NCBI RefSeq assembly: GCF_900114315.1 | Contig: NZ_FOSQ01000007.1 | Location: 1 to 64,000 of the forward strand | DNA from: Falsiroseomonas stagni DSM 19981 | Lineage (GTDB): Bacteria > Pseudomonadota > Alphaproteobacteria > Acetobacterales > Acetobacteraceae | Length of the DNA stretch: 64,000 nt | Direction of reading: 5' to 3' | Shown here: piece after piece, positions 61,164 through 64,000 of the stretch | Numbering within the stretch: position 1 is the stretch's first letter | Layout: every line of letters starts with the position of its first letter | Notes under the pieces: generated by a model | What the model was told of the DNA's origin: nothing | Databases searched by the model: none | The model's input: the letters and a program-made list of their open reading frames with translations, nothing else | Made by a program: the position numbers and the translations under genes

Positions 61164-62312
61164 TCAGGGCAGGTGGCGCAGGCGGTCCAGCAGGCGGTCG
61201 ATATCGTCCGCGGCGTGATACAGGCCGAAGCCGAAGCGCAGACGCCGGCCGCGACGGTCCGTGACGATGTCGGCGGCGGCCAGGCGGGCCTGCCAGCCCC
61301 CGGCGTCATCCAGGTCGAAGGCCAGGAAATTCCCGCGCCGGCGTTCCGTGACGGGCACGGCGAGGTGCCGGGGATGGAGGCCGGTGCCCGCCAGCCCCGC
61401 GACGAAGCGTGCCTGGAGGGCATGGGCATGGGCGCTGATGGCGGCGGTGTCGATGCGCTGCGCCGCCAGCCAGTCCATCGCGGCGTTGAGGCGGTAGAGG
61501 CCGGACGGGTCGAAGGTGGCGCCCATCATGCGCCAGCCATCGGTGGCATAGGGCACGCTGCCATCGCTGGCCGCCAGCGCCCCGAAGGCGGCGTACCAGC
61601 CCGTGGCGCGCGGCCGGGGCAGCCAGCCCGGCGGGCAGTGCATGAAGCAGGCACCCTCCCCGGCCATGGCGTATTTGTAGCCGCCGGCGAGGTAGAAGGC
61701 GCGGTCGGCAACCGCCGAGATGTCCACCGGCCTCGCCATGAAGCCGTGATAGCCATCGATCACCAGCACGGCGTCGCCTGCGGCCTGCGCCAGGTCGCGA
61801 AAATCCTCCTGCGCGTAGCCGGAGTGGAAGAAGACCTCGCTGGTCCAGACCAGGTCGAAGCCGGCGCGCGCGGCCTCCGCCAGGCGGGGCAGGCAGTCCG
61901 GGCCGGGGTCGGAAGCGATGCGGGTGACGTGAACGAGACCCTCCTCCTCCAGCCGCGCAACCTGGCGGGCGAAGGAGTGGAATTCGCCATCGGTGGTCAG
62001 GATGCGGGCGGGGCGTTGGGTCGGCAGGCTGGACAGGATGCGGATGACGAATTCATGCGTGTTGGGCGCGAAGACGATGCTGGCGGGGTCGGGCGCGCCG
62101 ATATGCCGGGCGACATGGCGTTGCGCGTCCTGCCAGACCTGGCCCAGCACGACGCTCCATTTGTCGTCCTGATGCTCGGCCGCCACATCCCAGGCGGCCA
62201 ACTGCGCATCCCGCGTCGCGTCCGGCCAGGGATGGTGGCTATGCGCCGCCACATGCAGCCGGCCGGGCCGGGCGCCGAGGAAGCGGGAGAAATGGGCGCG
62301 CAGGTCCAGCAT
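61164..62312 (-). CDS. Class V aminotransferase-fold enzyme, kynureninase-like
   Basis: A 382-residue PLP enzyme. The lysine that binds PLP lies in FYLAGGYKYAMAGEGACFM, similar to the kynureninase pattern; earlier parts are VFAPNTHEFVIRILSSLP and DAVLVIDGYHGF (Asp for the pyridine ring). It is divergent from kynA across a 62-base region with a palindromic operator. This context favours cleavage of kynurenine to anthranilate, but a related aminotransferase or desulfurase activity is possible. Length is shorter than most kynureninases. Confidence 0.75.
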   Translation of the reverse strand: MLDLRAHFSRFLGARPGRLHVAAHSHHPWPDATRDAQLAAWDVAAEHQDDKWSVVLGQVWQDAQRHVARHIGAPDPASIVFAPNTHEFVIRILSSLPTQRPARILTTDGEFHSFARQVARLEEEGLVHVTRIASDPGPDCLPRLAEAARAGFDLVWTSEVFFHSGYAQEDFRDLAQAAGDAVLVIDGYHGFMARPVDISAVADRAFYLAGGYKYAMAGEGACFMHCPPGWLPRPRATGWYAAFGALAASDGSVPYATDGWRMMGATFDPSGLYRLNAAMDWLAAQRIDTAAISAHAHALQARFVAGLAGTGLHPRHLAVPVTERRRGNFLAFDLDDAGGWQARLAAADIVTDRRGRRLRFGFGLYHAADDIDRLLDRLRHLP

Positions 62313-62331
62313 ATTCGGGTTCCCTTCCCGG

Positions 62332-62353
62332 GATAGTTTAAGCTTAAACTATC
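62332..62353. promoter_or_regulatory. perfect 22-bp palindromic operator
   Basis: The half-site GATAGTTTAAG is followed exactly by its reverse complement. It is AT-rich in a GC-rich setting and lies midway between the divergent kynureninase-like gene and kynA (19 bases from one start and 21 from the other). It is most simply a dimeric repressor site controlling both genes. Confidence 0.8.
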
Positions 62354-62374
62354 GGGGTTCAAGGAGACTCTCCC

Positions 62375-63199
62375 ATGGTCGAAGGCGTCGAGACCGATTT
62401 CGCGAAGCGGATGAGCTATGGCGACTACCTCCGGCTCGACCAGCTGCTGACCGCGCAGGCACCGCTGTCAGGCCAGCATGACGAGCTGCTCTTCATCACC
62501 ATCCACCAGGTGCAGGAGCTGTGGATGAAGCTCCTGAACCATGAGATGGACCTGGCGATCGAGAACATGCGGCGCGATGAGCTGCGGCCCTGCTTCAAGG
62601 CGCTGTCCCGCGTCTCCCGCATCCAGGCGCAGTTGATCGGCGCCTGGGACGTGCTCTCCACCATGACGCCGCATGACTACCTGGCCTTCCGCGCCAGCCT
62701 CGGCAGTTCATCCGGCTTCCAGTCCTGGCAGTACCGGATGATCGAGTTCCGCATGGGCGCGAAGGACGAGTTCATGCTGCGCCCGCATCGCCACCGCCCC
62801 GACATCATCGGCCCGTTGGAGGCGGCGTTCCGCGGCCCCTCCATCTATGACGAGGCGCTTCGACTGCTGGCGCGGCGGGGGCTGCCGGTGCCGGTGTCCG
62901 TGCTGGAACGCGACCTGACGAAGCGGCACGAGGCGGATGAGGGCGTCACGGCGGCCTGGGCGGTGGTCTATGAGAATCCGGAGGCGCATTTCGACCTGTA
63001 TGAACTGGCCGAGGAACTCGTGGATCTCGAGGACGCGTTCCAGACCTGGCGCTTCCGGCACATGAAGACGGTGGAGCGCATCATCGGCCACCGGATGGGC
63101 ACGGGCGGCTCGGCGGGCGTCTCCTACCTCAAGGGCGTGCTGGAGAAGGGGTTCTTCCCGGAGCTGTGGTCGGTGCGGACCAGGCTGAAGGCGCGGTGA
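62375..63199 (+). CDS. kynA: Tryptophan 2,3-dioxygenase
   Basis: A 274-residue heme enzyme that opens the indole ring of tryptophan to N-formylkynurenine. Diagnostic parts are MSYGDYLRLDQLLTAQAPLS, HDELLFITIHQVQELWMKL, SSGFQSWQYRMIEFRMG, and the heme-ligand region WRFRHMKTVERIIGHRMGTGG with GGSAGVSYLK. Length is normal for bacterial enzymes. Ribosome site AAGGAG. First step of the kynurenine route; the arylformamidase is not in the window. Confidence 0.96.
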   Translation: MVEGVETDFAKRMSYGDYLRLDQLLTAQAPLSGQHDELLFITIHQVQELWMKLLNHEMDLAIENMRRDELRPCFKALSRVSRIQAQLIGAWDVLSTMTPHDYLAFRASLGSSSGFQSWQYRMIEFRMGAKDEFMLRPHRHRPDIIGPLEAAFRGPSIYDEALRLLARRGLPVPVSVLERDLTKRHEADEGVTAAWAVVYENPEAHFDLYELAEELVDLEDAFQTWRFRHMKTVERIIGHRMGTGGSAGVSYLKGVLEKGFFPELWSVRTRLKAR

Positions 63200-63501
63200 G
63201 TGTGACTTTTTAGTCGCTAACCCGTTTAAGCCGTTTATGCCGTTTAGCCGCGTTTAGCACCGTGTTCGCGCGGCGATTTGGGACAAATTCCGGGCGACGA
63301 AGGCGCGCCCGGCCCTTCCGGCGATGCGGGGCATGGCGGGGGCGATGGCGGCTTGAACATATCAGGAACAGTGGCCGCCTTCCAGTGATTTCGGGGGCCA
63401 GCGGGGCGGGCGCGGCTGGCGGGGTCCCGCTCCTTGTCGAAATCGGGCATGAGGAGGCGGCACGGCCCCTGCCCGGCCGCGCGCCAGCAGGAGCCCGCGC
63501 C
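63200..63501. other. 302-base spacer with CGTTTA tandem repeats
   Basis: No gene seen. It starts with a small dyad GACT-TTTT-AGTC (63204-63215). Then CGTTTA occurs four times at 63223, 63232, 63241 and 63251, a 9-10 base period. The first copy, GTTTAAGC, equals half of the palindrome upstream of kynA. The rest is GC-rich leader to the ureohydrolase gene. Confidence 0.6.
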
Positions 63502-64000
63502 ATGGCCGGAACGCCCACCTTCGCCACCCCGCCCGGCTTCCTCGGCGTGCAGCGGCGCGACCCGGCAGGCGGCATCGCCGTGGCGGGCATCCCGCTGGAT
63601 ATCGGCACCACCAACCGCGCCGGCGCGCGGGATGCGCCGCGGGCGATCCGGGCGGCGTCCCGGATGCTGGTGGATGGCGCGCATCCCGGGTCCTGGGTGG
63701 ACCCGGCGACGCTGCCGATCGCCGATATCGGGGATTTCGCCATCGCGCTGGGGGATATCCCGGCCAGCCTGGCGCTGATCGAGCAGCAGGCCAGCGTGAT
63801 CGACCACCTGGTCGCGCTGGGGGGCGAGCATGGCATCACGCTGCCCCTGCTGCGCGCGCTGCGGCAGCGGGTGGGGGCGCCGCTGGCGCTGGTGCATTGC
63901 GACGCGCATGTGGACACTTGGCCGGATAATTTCGGCCAGGCCTACGCCCATGGATCGGTCTTCTGGCACGCGATCCGGGAGGGGCTGGTGGACCCCCGCC
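63502..64000 (+). CDS. Agmatinase/arginase family ureohydrolase (partial)
   Basis: The gene runs off the right edge; 166 residues are visible. It starts MAGTPTFATPPGF and shows the ureohydrolase pattern: AGIPLDIGTTNRAGARDAPRAIR, LGGEHGITLPLLRAL, and the metal motif VHCDAHVDTW followed by YAHGSVFWHAI. The Asp and His residues bind two manganese ions. It fits agmatinase-like enzymes better than arginase. Downstream of kynA on the same strand but separated by about 300 bases with possible regulatory repeats, so probably transcribed separately. Confidence 0.87.
   Translation, partial: MAGTPTFATPPGFLGVQRRDPAGGIAVAGIPLDIGTTNRAGARDAPRAIRAASRMLVDGAHPGSWVDPATLPIADIGDFAIALGDIPASLALIEQQASVIDHLVALGGEHGITLPLLRALRQRVGAPLALVHCDAHVDTWPDNFGQAYAHGSVFWHAIREGLVDPR

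Overview
The window is a very GC-rich stretch (roughly 70 percent by eye) from an alphaproteobacterium. Gene content and protein character fit the Acetobacteraceae, Roseomonas-like group: several TctC/Bug periplasmic receptors, TRAP and ABC importers, hydantoinase-type catabolic genes, a full set of late queuosine genes, and palindromic intergenic repeats. The genus is inferred from style, not from a marker comparison. No rRNA, tRNA or CRISPR array was recognised. The only mobile-element trace is a frameshifted transposase tail at the left edge.

Layout. 1-900: IS4-like transposase remnant and a cysteine dioxygenase. 1107-5876: a TctC receptor with a sulfotransferase, then a complete TRAP transporter (DctP, terminator-like hairpin, DctQ, DctM). 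5877-8977: a 527-base spacer with two dyads, then an orphan membrane histidine kinase. 9049-11388: M20 amidohydrolase and a fatty acid hydroxylase/sterol desaturase. 11471-14927: three overlapping genes that look like a soluble NADH-linked succinate dehydrogenase/fumarate reductase-type complex (Fe-S protein, flavoprotein, NuoF-like protein). 14938-18895: CPBP protease, CitT-type anion transporter, SPFH/NfeD pair. 18971-22677: a TctC receptor facing tctBA, and a MaoC-type hydratase. 22798-24879: stand-alone fusA. 25125-29031: DUF1800/DUF1501 export pair, a small unknown, and a secreted phosphoesterase. 29154-36208: queuosine region (queA-tgt, queF-queG-queC-yhhQ) whose second operon also carries a glutamine amidotransferase and a GNAT. 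36269-42466: a minus-strand operon with a two-subunit molybdenum hydroxylase, two TctC receptors, a dihydroxyphthalate decarboxylase-like protein and an RraA/HMG-aldolase-like protein. 42532-44197: two inverted quinone reductase paralogues around a cupin. 44199-48172: an ABC importer with a cytosine deaminase-like hydrolase. 48435-52321: a polyamine-type ABC importer with a fused double permease. 52490-60347: hydantoinase/oxoprolinase operon with two receptors, class II aldolase, cupin and a dihydroorotate dehydrogenase-like protein, with an IclR regulator opposite. 61164-64000: a kynureninase-like gene and kynA diverging from a perfect 22-bp palindrome, then a ureohydrolase cut by the right edge.

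Overall this is a chromosomal region of an oligotrophic scavenger: many receptors and small catabolic operons for organic acids, ureides, N-heterocycles and tryptophan, interleaved with housekeeping genes. The most unusual items are the NADH-linked SDH/FRD-like complex, a palindromic element of about 90 bp that is translated in-frame inside QueC, and a separate double-hairpin repeat family that supplies the C-terminal tail of Tgt.
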